DNA of 64,000 bases from Streptomyces cavernae (GCF_004023625.1 NZ_RPDJ01000006.1:124001-188000); one strand, 5' to 3'. Counted from the first letter of the stretch, positions 50,029 to 59,503 are shown. Notes: generated by a model not told the origin, from the sequence alone. Numbers and translations: made by a program.

Positions 50029-50601
50029 CCCGGCCGCCAGCCCGGCCGACAGATCTCAGGCAGACAGCCCACGATCGCGCGCCCGGTCGGCCCAGAGCGT
50101 CGACGCGGCAGACCCGTGGCCGAGCGCGCGGCGGCCCGAGTCGCAGACGCGGCTGCCCACGGGCCGCCGGCCCGGCCGACCCGGATCGCAGTCAAGACAA
50201 CCCCAGGTTCGCCCGCTCGGGCCGGCCCACAGCGCAGACACGGCCCGCCCATGGTCGAGCGCGCGGCGGCCCAAGATGACAAACGGGACTGCCCCGTGGC
50301 GAGCGTGCGGGCGGCCCGCGATCGCCCGCTCCGGCGGCCCGCGATCGCCCCACAGCCGAGTGCCAAAACCGGTCGGCTGATCGGTCAGGCCGGTCAGGGA
50401 TCATGGACCAGGTGACTCCTGTCACAACCCCCCGCCGTGACAAGCACATCGGTGTCCGAATAGCCAAGACCGAATTTGCTAACAGCCGATCTCTTGTTAC
50501 CGTTTCAGTAGCCCGGTTGCTGGTGCATCCCCCGTCGCCAGCAACCGGGTCTTTTCATTTCCCTCACCGGACATCCGGTGATCTTTCACCACTCGGGCAC
50601 G
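50029..50601. repeat. Non-coding stretch with degenerate repeats
   Basis: 573 bp. GAGCGCGCGGCGGCCC occurs at about 50122 and 50257, and GGCGGCCCGCGATCGCCC occurs twice near 50310-50350. From 50440 the sequence becomes AT-richer. No credible gene. Confidence 0.45.
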
Positions 50602-51321
50602 TCAACCGGCGCTCGGCACCGGTGAGTTGCTCCCGGAGCGCAGCAACAGCGGCCCCCGGCCGCCCGCTCCCGCGAACTCGGCCACGGCCTGGTAGGCACT
50701 CGTCGCTCCCACGGTCCGCCACCGCGGTGTCTCGCACACCCCCGGCTCATCGTCCGCCGCCACAGCGCACTGCGTCTGCACGGTTCGGCCGTCGGGTGCC
50801 ATGAGGCTCAGCGCGGAGCTCAGCCGCTTCCCGCTCGTGTTGCGGTAGTACGTGCGCGCCCAGGTCTCCCGCCCCTGGGTCATCACACAGGTCTGCGCCT
50901 CGACACCGCCGGGGGAGACGAGTTCGGGACCGCATCGGGCGGCGGTGGCCAGCCCGATGCCCAGTAGCCGCGCCTCCGGTTCGTACGGGTCGGACACCTC
51001 CTCGGCCGGCGCCTCGGAAGGCGCGGCGGAAGCGCCGGAGCCACCGGATGCGCCAGAGTCCTCAGATGCGTCAGAGTCTTCGGATGCGTCGGAGGGACGC
51101 GTCAGGGCGGAAAGGCCGGAGAGGTCTGAGGGGCCGGAGGGTGCCTCGGGGAGGTCCCGGAGGAGGTCGCCGGAGGAGGCCTCGGCAGGGTGCGCACCAG
51201 CGCGAGCGAGGCGCTCGGACTGATGTACGACGGCGCCGGCCGCCGTCCCGTCACCCACGGGTCCGGCGGACGCGACGGCCAGCGGAAGGGCGACCGTGAG
51301 CGCGAGCAGGCGGAGGTTCAT
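50602..51321 (-). CDS. Secreted hypothetical protein
   Basis: 239 residues. A signal peptide (MNLRLLALTVALPLAVASAG) is followed by a disordered Ser/Asp/Glu/Ala-rich region with EDSDASEDSGASGGSGAS repeats (about 70-105), and a folded C-terminal domain with four cysteines (AARCGPEL, AQTCVMTQG, TQCAVAAD, GVCETPRW) that could form two disulfides. Family unrecognised. No strong ribosome site before the ATG. Same strand as, and 56 bp downstream of, the prim-pol-like gene. Confidence 0.7.
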   Translation of the reverse strand: MNLRLLALTVALPLAVASAGPVGDGTAAGAVVHQSERLARAGAHPAEASSGDLLRDLPEAPSGPSDLSGLSALTRPSDASEDSDASEDSGASGGSGASAAPSEAPAEEVSDPYEPEARLLGIGLATAARCGPELVSPGGVEAQTCVMTQGRETWARTYYRNTSGKRLSSALSLMAPDGRTVQTQCAVAADDEPGVCETPRWRTVGATSAYQAVAEFAGAGGRGPLLLRSGSNSPVPSAG

Positions 51322-51377
51322 AAGCGCGAAGATAACGGCCGTTCACGGGCGCACGGCTCGTCGCGCGCCCGACCTCC

Positions 51378-52052
51378 CTACAACTCGGGCGCGCTCACAC
51401 CCGTATGAGTGAGGGCCTCGATCACCGCGTCGACGACGGCTTCCACATCGGGCGTCCAGGGTGCGGCCGAGCCGGGCAGCGGTGCCCGCTCCCACCGGAT
51501 CTGGCCCCGACCGGTCTCGGAGGGGGGCAGTGCCAGATAACCACCCTCGCCGTGGAAGCGCAGCGACCCGGGCACGAAGTCCTTTGCGTACAGCAGCTCG
51601 CCGAGTTGCTCAAGGGAGTACGGGGCCACGAGCAGCGCCCAGCGCTCCGGTGAGGCGACGACCGGGCCGAGGCGCATGCCCACCCGGTCGAGTGCGGCCA
51701 GCGCCCGGGAGGCGGCCACGGCGGGCAGGCTGACCGCGCAGGGCGCCTTGCCTCCGGTGGCCAGCACGATGGGGGCCGCGGGGCGGTTGGTCCACCACCA
51801 GCGCACCATGCGCTCGTCTGTGGTGGCCGCGAGCAGCCCGGGGTCGAAGGGATGGGCTCCGGGCACCGAGCACGCCGGGTCGGGGCATCCGCACCCGCCG
51901 CTCAGCCGCGGGTCCGGTGCCACACCCGGGAGCACGGGCCACTGCCATTCGGTCGCGAACGTCAGGGCCGCCCCGAGCATGTCGGGCCCCCTGTCGCTCC
52001 GCTCATTGCGTTTGGACAGGAGCCTGCGTCGCCTTCCGGGGATCTCGCGCAT
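51378..52052 (-). CDS. Primase-polymerase-like protein lacking the catalytic acids
   Basis: 224 residues. The fold is recognisable from LTFATEWQWPVLPGVAPDPRL...CGCPDPACSVPGAHPF...VRWWWTNRPAAPIVLATGG and GYLALPPSETGRGQIRWERAP, which match the N-terminal primase-polymerase domain. However, where active relatives have GLLVIDLD this one reads APCAVSLPAVAAS, so the metal-binding DxD is missing. A Cys/His cluster could bind zinc. Probably a non-catalytic relative conserved in Streptomyces; possible role in DNA binding or regulation. ATG 52052 follows AAAGGAA. Confidence 0.75.
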   Translation of the reverse strand: MREIPGRRRRLLSKRNERSDRGPDMLGAALTFATEWQWPVLPGVAPDPRLSGGCGCPDPACSVPGAHPFDPGLLAATTDERMVRWWWTNRPAAPIVLATGGKAPCAVSLPAVAASRALAALDRVGMRLGPVVASPERWALLVAPYSLEQLGELLYAKDFVPGSLRFHGEGGYLALPPSETGRGQIRWERAPLPGSAAPWTPDVEAVVDAVIEALTHTGVSAPEL

Positions 52053-52520
52053 GAGCGCTCGTTCCTTTCCGTTGCACGCCGAGGAACACTGCGGACGACA
52101 TCACACCATGTAACAATCACTTCACTGTGCGTACCTGTTGGCGCATCACACCCCTGCGCGAGGCAAGGGGAACCCCTATGGGCCGAACGTTGGCTGTATC
52201 CGCGTCCATACTGCGCCGGTCAAAAGCATGGGCCTGGCGTGGGGTGGCGGCGCCTGGCGTTTTGCCGTCCCGCGTTTTTCCAACCGCCTCCGCCACGGAG
52301 GATGGGGCACGGTCGTCGGTGGTTAAGACGCCCGGGTCCGTTGCCGGGTTCCGGGTTTCCCCACCACCCCGGCCTTCACCGAGTACGTACCCATCACGAC
52401 CGCTGTGACGCTGTGTCGAACAATGCCAGTCGACCGCAATATGTCGTAACCCGAGGCAGTTTTAGGCCAACTTTGCTTTGTTCTAAGCGCCTCACTGACA
52501 CCAGGAATCCCAGCAGGACA
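52053..52520. other. Intergenic region upstream of the PP2C phosphatase
   Basis: 468 bp between divergent genes. It contains GC-skewed tracts, and an AT-richer zone near 52430-52500 (CAATATGTCGTAA, TTTGCTTTGTTCTAAG) that probably holds the phosphatase promoter. No additional gene recognised. Confidence 0.4.
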
Positions 52521-54041
52521 ATGCTGGACATCTCATCACGAGTGCGTGTACATGTGGAGACACTGCTAGCGGCGCAGAATGACATGGGGGTTTGCGATGC
52601 TATTGAGCAATACGCACCGGTCAGAGAGCCGGACGCCATGAACGCCCCGCACCCTGCGAAAGTGGCTGGAATCGATTCAACGGTTCCGGCTCCGGCCCAC
52701 ACTGTCGCGCCCGCGCACCCGCCCACGGGTCCTTCTTCCGTCCACTCCCCGACCGCCCCCGGGGCCGTCCTCCAGGACCGGCTGGCCGGCTGGATCTCCG
52801 ACCTCACGACTCTTCACGACCTGACCGAACGCCTGGTCCGTACGGCATCGCTGTGTGACGCACTCCACGAAGTGCTCGTCGCCGGAGCCGCCCTCGTGGG
52901 TGCCCGGCGAGGGCTTCTCGTCCTGGAACCGGCCGACGGTCACGGCCCCGACACCACCGTCGGCCTGGGCCTGCACCGGGCGGATCTCGGCCACATCGAG
53001 ACGGTGCCACGCAGCGCCATGCCGTACGGCAGACTCCTCGACACCCCTGCCGGACTGCCGGGTGGAGAGAGGGAAATCTCACACCCCGATCTGCTCGCCG
53101 AGGACGGGCTGGACCCGCATCACCGGGAGGTGGCCTCCCGGCTCGGCTACGCCGCGAGCTACGCGCTGCCGTTGACCACCCAGGCGGCGGGCCGACTGGG
53201 CGCCGCCGTCTGGCTGTACGACGAACCCGCCGAACCGGTCGAGCGTCAACGCCACCTCGTCGGCCTGTACACCCGTTACGCCACCGAACACGTCGGCCGA
53301 CTGCTGGAGTTGGAGCGCACGCGCGCGTGCATGGCGACGATCTCCGAGGAACTGCTGCCACCACGGCTGCCCCGGGTCCCCGGTGTCCAGCTCGCCGCCC
53401 GGCACCGCACCGGGCCGCGCGGCGGCGGCGACTGGTACGACGCGCTGCCGCTGCCCGACGCCGCGCTCGGCCTCGCGGTCGGCTCCGTCACGGGCTCCGG
53501 GGCCGGCGCGATCGCCGCCATGGGCCGCATGAGGGCGTCGCTGAGGGCGTACGCCGTGATGGAGGGCGAGGACCCGGTGGCCGTCCTGTCCGATCTCGAA
53601 CTGCTGCTGCGTCTGACCGAGCCCGCCCGCAGCGCCACCGCCCTGTTCGGCTACTGCGAGCCGGCACTGCGCAAGATCACACTGGCCGGCGCCGGGCACA
53701 GTCCGCCGCTGGTGATCGGCGAGCGGCGCACGGAGTACGTGGAGACCTCGCTGTCGGCGCCCCTGGGGATGCTCGCGTGCTGGGAGGCGCCGAGCGTCGA
53801 GGTGACCGCCGCGCCGGGCGAGACGGTGCTGCTGTACACCGACGGTCTGCTGCGCCGCACCGGCGACCCCATGGACCGTGCCTTCGCCCGTCTGCACTCC
53901 GTGGCGGCCTGCGCCCCCAGAACCGCGCGGGCGGACCCCGACGCGCTCGCCGATCATGTTCTGCGCAATGTGCTTCCGGACGGGTTGGACGAGGCGGACA
54001 GCGACGAGGACGTGGTGCTGCTCGCGGCTCGCTTCGAGTAG
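52521..54041 (+). CDS. GAF domain PP2C/SpoIIE-type phosphatase
   Basis: 506 residues. A variable N-terminus precedes a GAF domain (about 100-255: LTTLHDLTERLVRTASLCDALHEVLVAGAALVGARRGLLVL). A PP2C-family domain follows, with ISEELLPPRLPRVPGVQLAARHRTGPRGGGDWYDALPLPDAALGLAVGSVTG, then LTLAGAGHSPPLV-like (ITLAGAGHSPPLVI) and ETVLLYTDGLLRR. The metal Asp normally in GDWYD is kept, whereas the VGDVxGxG Asp is Ser (VGSVTGSG), so metal binding may be altered. Such proteins act on anti-anti-sigma factors. ATG 52521 follows AGCAGGA. Confidence 0.85.
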   Translation: MLDISSRVRVHVETLLAAQNDMGVCDAIEQYAPVREPDAMNAPHPAKVAGIDSTVPAPAHTVAPAHPPTGPSSVHSPTAPGAVLQDRLAGWISDLTTLHDLTERLVRTASLCDALHEVLVAGAALVGARRGLLVLEPADGHGPDTTVGLGLHRADLGHIETVPRSAMPYGRLLDTPAGLPGGEREISHPDLLAEDGLDPHHREVASRLGYAASYALPLTTQAAGRLGAAVWLYDEPAEPVERQRHLVGLYTRYATEHVGRLLELERTRACMATISEELLPPRLPRVPGVQLAARHRTGPRGGGDWYDALPLPDAALGLAVGSVTGSGAGAIAAMGRMRASLRAYAVMEGEDPVAVLSDLELLLRLTEPARSATALFGYCEPALRKITLAGAGHSPPLVIGERRTEYVETSLSAPLGMLACWEAPSVEVTAAPGETVLLYTDGLLRRTGDPMDRAFARLHSVAACAPRTARADPDALADHVLRNVLPDGLDEADSDEDVVLLAARFE

Positions 54042-54233
54042 ACGTCCTTCGTGGAGAGGGCCTTCGTGACGGCCTTTGCTGAGGCGACCTTCGTCCAGAC
54101 GGCCTCTGGAGACCCGAGTGGACGGCCTCCAGGCGTCCGAAGGCGCGCAGGTGACGGGACTTACCACTGCGGAACCCCCGCCCGTACGACCGTACGATGG
54201 AGGGGGTCCAGTGCCGTCACAAGGAGGATGACC

Positions 54234-55703
54234 GTGGCCGACGAGCTCCCGGAGACCCCGGAAGAGACGGAAGAGCCGATCAAGCAGCGCAAGAACGGCC
54301 TGTACCCGGGCGTGTCCGACGAGCTGGCCGAGAACATGAAGTCCGGCTGGGCCGACACCGAACTGCACGGCCTGGAGCCGATCCCCCAGGCGGAGCGCAC
54401 GGCCGCCCGCCGTGCGGCCCTCTCGGCGCGTTTCCCCGGTGAGCGGCTGGTCATTCCCGCCGGCAACCTCAAGACCCGCTCGAACGACACGGACTACCCG
54501 TTCCGCGCCTCGGTCGAGTACGCGTACCTCACCGGAAACCAGACCGAGGACGGCGTCCTGGTCCTGGAACCGACGAGCCTCCCGGACGGGACGAACGGCC
54601 ACGAGGCGACGATCTATCTGCTGCCGCGCTCCGACCGGGAGAACGGCGAGTTCTGGCTTGACGGACACGGCGAGCTGTGGGTCGGCCGCCGCCACTCCCT
54701 GACCGAGGCCGAACAGCTGTACGGCATCCCGGCCTCGGATGTGCGCGAACTGCCCGCCAAGCTCAAGGAGGCCACCGGCCCGGTCCGCGTCGTGCGCGGC
54801 CACGACACCGGGCTCGAGGGCGCGCTCACCGACAAGGTGACCGCCGAGCGCGACGAGGAGCTGCGGGTCTTCCTGTCCGAAGCCCGGCTGGTCAAGGACG
54901 AGTTCGAGATCGGCGAACTGCAGAAAGCCGTCGACTCGACCGTGCGCGGCTTCGAGGACGTCGTGAAGGTGCTGGACAAGGCCGAGGCGACGAGCGAGCG
55001 GTACATCGAGGGAACGTTCTTCCTGCGCGCCCGGGTCGAGGGCAACGACGTCGGCTACGGCTCGATCTGCGCCGCCGGCCCGCATGCCTGCACCCTGCAC
55101 TGGGTGCGCAACGACGGGCCCGTGCGCGCCGGGGACCTGCTCCTGCTGGACGCCGGCGTGGAGACGCACACGCTGTACACCGCCGACGTCACACGCACGC
55201 TGCCGGTCAACGGCACGTACAGCGAGATCCAGCGGAAGATCTACGACGCCGTGTACGAGGCCCAGGAGGCCGGTATCGCGGCCGTGCGGCCGGGCGCCAA
55301 GTACCGGGACTTCCATGACGCCGCGCAGCGCGTGCTGGCCGAGAAGCTCGTCGGGTGGGGTCTGGTGGAAGGCCCGGTCGAGCGGGTCCTGGAGCTCGGA
55401 CTGCAGCGCCGCTGGACACTGCACGGCACCGGGCACATGCTCGGCATGGACGTCCACGACTGCGCCGCCGCGCGCACCGAGACCTACGTCGACGGCACGC
55501 TGGAGCCCGGCATGGTCCTCACCGTTGAGCCGGGCCTGTACTTCCAGGCGGACGACCTGACCGTGCCCGAGGAGTACCGGGGCATCGGCGTCCGCATCGA
55601 GGACGACATCCTGGTGACCGAGGACGGCAGCCGGAACCTGTCGGCCGGGCTGCCCCGGCGTTCCGACGAGGTCGAGGCGTGGATGGCGTCCTTGAAGGGC
55701 TGA
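54234..55703 (+). CDS. pepP: Xaa-Pro aminopeptidase (M24B)
   Basis: 489-residue aminopeptidase P that removes N-terminal residues preceding proline. An N-terminal creatinase-like domain precedes the pita-bread catalytic domain. The dinuclear metal ligands are visible: Asp in LLLDAGVE, Asp in YTADVTRT, His in LHGTGHMLGMDVHD, Glu in LTVEPGLYF and Glu in GVRIEDDILVT. The start is GTG 54234, placed six nt after AGGAGG; the ATG directly on the ribosome site is unlikely. Usual length for the actinobacterial enzyme. Cytoplasmic, about 190 bp downstream of the phosphatase gene. Confidence 0.94.
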   Translation: MADELPETPEETEEPIKQRKNGLYPGVSDELAENMKSGWADTELHGLEPIPQAERTAARRAALSARFPGERLVIPAGNLKTRSNDTDYPFRASVEYAYLTGNQTEDGVLVLEPTSLPDGTNGHEATIYLLPRSDRENGEFWLDGHGELWVGRRHSLTEAEQLYGIPASDVRELPAKLKEATGPVRVVRGHDTGLEGALTDKVTAERDEELRVFLSEARLVKDEFEIGELQKAVDSTVRGFEDVVKVLDKAEATSERYIEGTFFLRARVEGNDVGYGSICAAGPHACTLHWVRNDGPVRAGDLLLLDAGVETHTLYTADVTRTLPVNGTYSEIQRKIYDAVYEAQEAGIAAVRPGAKYRDFHDAAQRVLAEKLVGWGLVEGPVERVLELGLQRRWTLHGTGHMLGMDVHDCAAARTETYVDGTLEPGMVLTVEPGLYFQADDLTVPEEYRGIGVRIEDDILVTEDGSRNLSAGLPRRSDEVEAWMASLKG

Positions 55704-55832
55704 TTCCACTTCGCCGTCCTGAAGGATGGACTCCTTCTTCGCCGTGCACGCAGGGATGAGCCTCCTTCACCATCCTGAAGGCTGTGAAGGGCGGCTCCCT
55801 CCCTGCCGTGCGCGCCTTTCGGTGCGCGGACG

Positions 55833-56705
55833 TCAGGCAGCGCGTGCCGGCGTACCGAGGGCCGTCGGCAGCGCGTCCAGGAACAGCGCCCCCGTCAGCA
55901 GTGCCCCGCTGCCGCGCGGCCGCCACGCGCGCGTGCAGGTCGGCGTCGAAGGCCTCCAGCACCCGGCGGCCGCCCGGCGTCGAGCTGCCGCCCGCCTCAA
56001 GGACCCCGCGGGCGCCAGCCTGTACGTGGCGCAGGTCGTGCGGCCCCGCCTGGTGCAGCAGCCCGGCGTCCTGGAAGGTGGACATAACGGTCAGCAGGGC
56101 GTCCAGCCGGGCGTACTGTTCCGCGGCGCCCGCCCGGCGCGCCGCGGCCAGTGCGTCCCAGGCGCGGCGTACGTGCGGGAAGCCGGCCCGAGCCTCGCCC
56201 CGGGCGCCCGCCCCCCGAACTTCGCCGAGACGGTCGACCCCTGTGACGGCACCCGCGGGGCCCGCCGGTCCGCGTGCGCGGCGATCAGCTTGGCCGTCAT
56301 GGTGAGTTCACGTGGCGCCGCGCCGGGTTCCAGGGCCGCCGCGGCGACGAGCAGCCCAAGGACCCACACCGCGCCCCGGTGACCGCCGCCGGCGCCCTCC
56401 TGTGGATAGCCGGACGCGGTCAACGCCACCGAGTGCTCCGTAGAGCGCCCGATCGCCGCCAGTTCCTCGCGCAGCCCCCGCGTCGGCCCGCCGGTGCGCC
56501 GCGCTGCCGCCGCCATCGCGGTGAGGCCGGGCACCAGCGCCTTGGCGGACCAGCGGCGGGCACGCAGGTCCCGGCCGGTGGTACCGGCCCCGAGATCGCG
56601 TGGATCCGGCAGTCCCGGCTTGGGCTCCAGTTCCAGCTGCCCGGTCGGCGCGGCCACCGCGGCCCGCGCCAGCGTTTCGTCCGACCGTGCGGTCATCGCG
56701 GCCAT
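55833..56705 (-). pseudogene. CitG/MdcB-like triphosphoribosyl-dephospho-CoA synthase, frameshifted
   Basis: Frame one (from ATG 56705) gives the family signature LELEPKPGLPDPRDLGAGTTGRDLRARRWSAKALVPGL, then LREELAAIGRSTEHSVAL and HRGAVWVLGLLVAAAALEPGA. At a run of six G (56211-56216, minus strand) the reading moves to a second frame: ARGEARAGFPHVRRAWDALAAARRAGAAEQYARLDALLTVMSTFQDAGLLHQ. Near 55930 a third frame continues GSGALLTGALFLDALPTALGTPARAA and stops at 55833. One added G would repair the first break. The two breaks suggest a pseudogene; no citrate lyase or malonate decarboxylase genes are nearby. Confidence 0.75.
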
Positions 56706-56745
56706 CGGCCCTTCCTGGAGGTGCAGTTCGTGATCGGGTCGTCTT

Positions 56746-56874
56746 GGTGGTGTCCTGCACGGTGATGCGGAGCGTCAACGGAACCCCGCGCTTGCCCTCC
56801 GTGATGTCTTTGCGCACCAGAGCACCGTCGAGGTGCGTCGACGGGAAGTTACGAACGGCGGCCATCAGTGACAT
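56746..56874 (-). pseudogene. Fragment of an intradiol ring-cleavage dioxygenase
   Basis: VRNFPSTHLDGALVRKDITE followed by GKRGVPLTLRITVQDTT matches the segment just before the first Tyr ligand of secreted intradiol dioxygenases. Everything after VQDTT is unrelated sequence, and the N-terminus is missing. Only about 40 codons remain, abutting the CitG-like pseudogene, which marks this as a decayed junction. Confidence 0.55.
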
Positions 56875-57009
56875 GGGGCCGGGCTGTGCAGGAGCTGAGA
56901 ATGGTGAAAGGGCGGAAGCCGGCGGATACCGGATCCTGAGGCGATGCGCGACGGGCTCAGGAGGCTTGGCTCGGCGTATCGGTGGCGCCCTCTCAGGTCG
57001 TGGCCGACC

Positions 57010-57462
57010 TCAACTGGCCACCAGTGGTGCGTCCTTGCGCCACTTGAGGATCTTGTCGAAGCTGACCACCGCGCCGCCCTTGCCCGGCTTGTTGCCGATG
57101 TGGACGTGGTCGGCGAGTTCCTGGATCAGCCGCAGGCCACGGCCGTGCTCGGCATCGACGGCCGGCGGGCGGACCGGTGCGCGGGCCGGTCCGGAGGGGA
57201 AACCCGGTCCCGAGTCGGCCACTTCGATACGGCACTTCTCACCGTCGAGGTAGGCGGTCACCCGGTACGCGCCCGACGCCTCGGGGGCGGACCGGCCCCC
57301 GTGCTCGACTGCGTTCGCGCAGGCCTCGCTGAGCGCGAGGGAGAGGTCGTAGGAGATGTCCGGGTCGACGCCCGCGGTCTCCATCGTGCCGAGCAGCAGC
57401 CGCCTGGCGAGCGGAACGCTCGCAGCCTCACGCCGCAGATGGAGGGACCACCAGATGCTCAT
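57010..57462 (-). CDS. RsbW-like ATP-binding protein (anti-sigma type)
   Basis: 150 residues of GHKL ATPase: N-box LSLALSEACANAVEHGG, G1 IEVADSGPGFP, G2 EHGRGLRLIQELADHV, then KGGAVVSFDKIL. The size and the N-terminal LRREAASVPLARRLL are typical of Streptomyces anti-sigma/serine kinase RsbW relatives that bind a sigma factor or anti-sigma antagonist. No partner is adjacent. AGGAGG precedes the ATG at good spacing. Divergent from the membrane protein gene at 57792. Confidence 0.88.
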   Translation of the reverse strand: MSIWWSLHLRREAASVPLARRLLLGTMETAGVDPDISYDLSLALSEACANAVEHGGRSAPEASGAYRVTAYLDGEKCRIEVADSGPGFPSGPARAPVRPPAVDAEHGRGLRLIQELADHVHIGNKPGKGGAVVSFDKILKWRKDAPLVAS

Positions 57463-57791
57463 GCTCCAGCCTCCTGGCCGCGGCTCGACATACCCCTACG
57501 TATTGCCGCAAGGGCGCGTGTGCAATCTCATAGGCGAAGTGATACCGCCCATACAGCGGATGCGCTGCCGGCGATCATCAGGTATGGCCCTGCGTTGCGA
57601 GCTGAGCCTCCGAGAGGCGATCAGGGCCCGGACCTGGATGGGGAGCGGTACTCGGCCCGGACGGTGTGCCCTGTCGGGGCGGACGGCCGTCGGGCGGGCG
57701 ACTCCATGCACACAGTGATGTTCCGGGACGTACGGCATCTTGCGGACCTGCCGCGGGGGGCGGGCGACGCCAGTGCGATGATGAGCCCGCC
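57463..57791. other. Intergenic region between divergent genes
   Basis: 329 bp with no gene-like frame. It probably contains promoters for the RsbW-like gene and, near the right end, for the membrane-protein/copper operon. The GATACCGCCCATAC segment near 57540 is a possible promoter element but is not conclusive. Confidence 0.35.
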
Positions 57792-58562
57792 ATGTCTGCC
57801 CCCCACCGGCGCGCCGGACGCGATCTCAGGCTGCTGCGGGCCGCGGTGTTCGCCGCGGTCTGCGTTCTGCTGTCCGCCGCGGGTCACGGTCTGGCCTCAT
57901 GCGAGACGCTGCCGTTGTGGACGCTGGGCGCCGGGTTCCTCGCCGTCTTCGCCGTCGCCGCGGCGCTGGCCGGGCGGGAGCGGTCGCTTCCCGGCATCAC
58001 AGGGGTGCTCGCTGTGGGACAGGTCACCCTCCACGCGCTGTTCGGGCTGGGGCAGCGGCACGGCACGACGATGACCGTGGACAGTGCGGACGCCGCACTC
58101 GTCGAGCGCGCCGCCCGGCTCCTGTGCGGTACTACGACGGCGGCGATCAGTCCGGCGCGGGCCCGGCGTGTCCTCGCCGAGGCAGGACTCGACCCGGCCG
58201 CGCAGGACACGGCACAGCACACCGCGACAAGCACGTCCGTGGCGTCCGCCTTTCCATCGCTGGCCATGCTGCTCGGCCATGTCCTCGCGGCGGTCGCCGC
58301 GGGCTGGCTGCTCCGCCACGGTGACCTGGCGCTGCTGCGGTTGTCGCGGCTCTCGGGGGAATACGCACTCGTACGCTCCCTGCGCGGGGCGCTCGCGCTG
58401 GTGCGCGCACTGCGGACCGGGCTGCCGGGGGCACCGGACGCGGCCCCGCACGTCCCTCTCGGTGCCCTGCGCGCGCCGTCGGCGCCGCGCACCACCGCGC
58501 TCCAACATTCAGTGATCCGGCGTGGTCCGCCCGCTGCGGCGGCGTTCCGCCTCGCTGCCTGA
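57792..58562 (+). CDS. Membrane protein upstream of the copper operon
   Basis: 256 residues with membrane helices at about 13-38 (LLRAAVFAAVCVLLSAAGHGLA), 43-60 (LWTLGAGFLAVFAVAAALA), 70-90 (GITGVLAVGQVTLHALFGLG) and near 155-175 (LAMLLGHVLAAVAAGWLLRHG). HALFGLGQRHG and HVLAAVAAGWLLRHGD carry His residues within or beside helices, which could contact metal. The C-terminal tail is Ala/Pro-rich. Conserved next to ycnI and copper genes in Streptomyces; function unknown. ATG 57792 has a weak ribosome site. Confidence 0.75.
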   Translation: MSAPHRRAGRDLRLLRAAVFAAVCVLLSAAGHGLASCETLPLWTLGAGFLAVFAVAAALAGRERSLPGITGVLAVGQVTLHALFGLGQRHGTTMTVDSADAALVERAARLLCGTTTAAISPARARRVLAEAGLDPAAQDTAQHTATSTSVASAFPSLAMLLGHVLAAVAAGWLLRHGDLALLRLSRLSGEYALVRSLRGALALVRALRTGLPGAPDAAPHVPLGALRAPSAPRTTALQHSVIRRGPPAAAAFRLAA

Positions 58563-58677
58563 CGCGACGCGCCACTCCACGAAGGGGTGCCCGTCGTGCG
58601 GCACGCGCGCGTGCCCGCCTGCTGCGGGTGTGCGATCCCCTTACATCGGACCACCGACAAGTGGAGTTCTCCCTGCC

Positions 58678-59430
58678 ATGAAGGCTTCCCGTATCGCCGC
58701 CGCCGGCGCCGTCGCCGCCTCGGCCGTTCTCGCCCTGTCCGTGCCTGCCTTCGCGCACGTCAGCGTGGCGCCGGAGGGCGAGGCCCCCAAGGGCGGTTAT
58801 GCGACCGTCAACTTCAAGGTGCCCAACGAACGTGACAACGCCTCGACCACCAAGCTCGAGGTGACCATGCCGGCCGACCACCCGCTCGCGTCGGTGATGC
58901 CGGAGGCCGTCGACGGCTGGGACGTGAAGGTCACCAGGAGCAAGCTCGACAAGCCCTTGGAGATGCACGGCAAGAAGATCACCGAGGCGGTGACCAAGGT
59001 CACCTGGACCGCCGACGGCAGGGGCATCGAGCCCGGCTACTTCCAGAAGTTCCCGCTCTCCATCGGCGCACTGCCCGAGGACACCGACGAATTGGTGTTC
59101 AAGGCCATCCAGACCTACTCCAACAAGGACGTCGCGCGCTGGATCGAGGTGCCGCAGGACGGGCAGGAGGAGCCGGAGAACCCCGCGCCGGTACTCGCGC
59201 TGTCCGCCGCATCGGAGGACGGCCACCACGACTCCGTCGACACGGCCGCCGGCGCAAAGGCCGAGACCGCCTCGCAGAAGACCGGCGCCGAACAGACCAC
59301 GGCGGCTCCCGCCGACACCGGCGGCAGCGACACCACCGCCCGTGTCCTCGCGGTGGTGGGCATCGTCGTCGGCGCCGTGGGCGTGGCGTACGGCGACCCG
59401 GCCCGCCGCCGCCGACGCACCACCGCCTGA
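58678..59430 (+). CDS. YcnI-like copper-binding envelope protein (DUF1775)
   Basis: 250 residues. A signal peptide (MKASRIAAAGAVAASAVLALSVPAFA) is cleaved to expose an N-terminal His (AHVSVAPE), the copper ligand in YcnI proteins. The DUF1775 domain includes YATVNFKVPNERDNASTTKLEV, WDVKVTRSKLDKP and FPLSIGALPEDTDELVFKAIQTYSNKDVARWIE, with the Trp pattern of the family. The C-terminal linker is followed by a membrane helix (VLAVVGIVVGAVGVAYG) and a basic tail, so the mature protein is anchored outside the membrane. First of the copper chaperone genes. Confidence 0.9.
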   Translation: MKASRIAAAGAVAASAVLALSVPAFAHVSVAPEGEAPKGGYATVNFKVPNERDNASTTKLEVTMPADHPLASVMPEAVDGWDVKVTRSKLDKPLEMHGKKITEAVTKVTWTADGRGIEPGYFQKFPLSIGALPEDTDELVFKAIQTYSNKDVARWIEVPQDGQEEPENPAPVLALSAASEDGHHDSVDTAAGAKAETASQKTGAEQTTAAPADTGGSDTTARVLAVVGIVVGAVGVAYGDPARRRRRTTA

Positions 59431-59503
59431 GCCCACGACCACCACTTGGGCATCCCCCGCAGCCCCGTCCGGGGCCGGGGGTGTCCCCTCGGGAGATTGC
59501 AAC

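Noticed and set aside
53079..55709. An 876-residue open frame on the minus strand across the phosphatase and peptidase genes
   Set aside because: It is antisense to two clear genes with full catalytic motifs; long antisense frames are common at this GC content and its translation shows no domain pattern.
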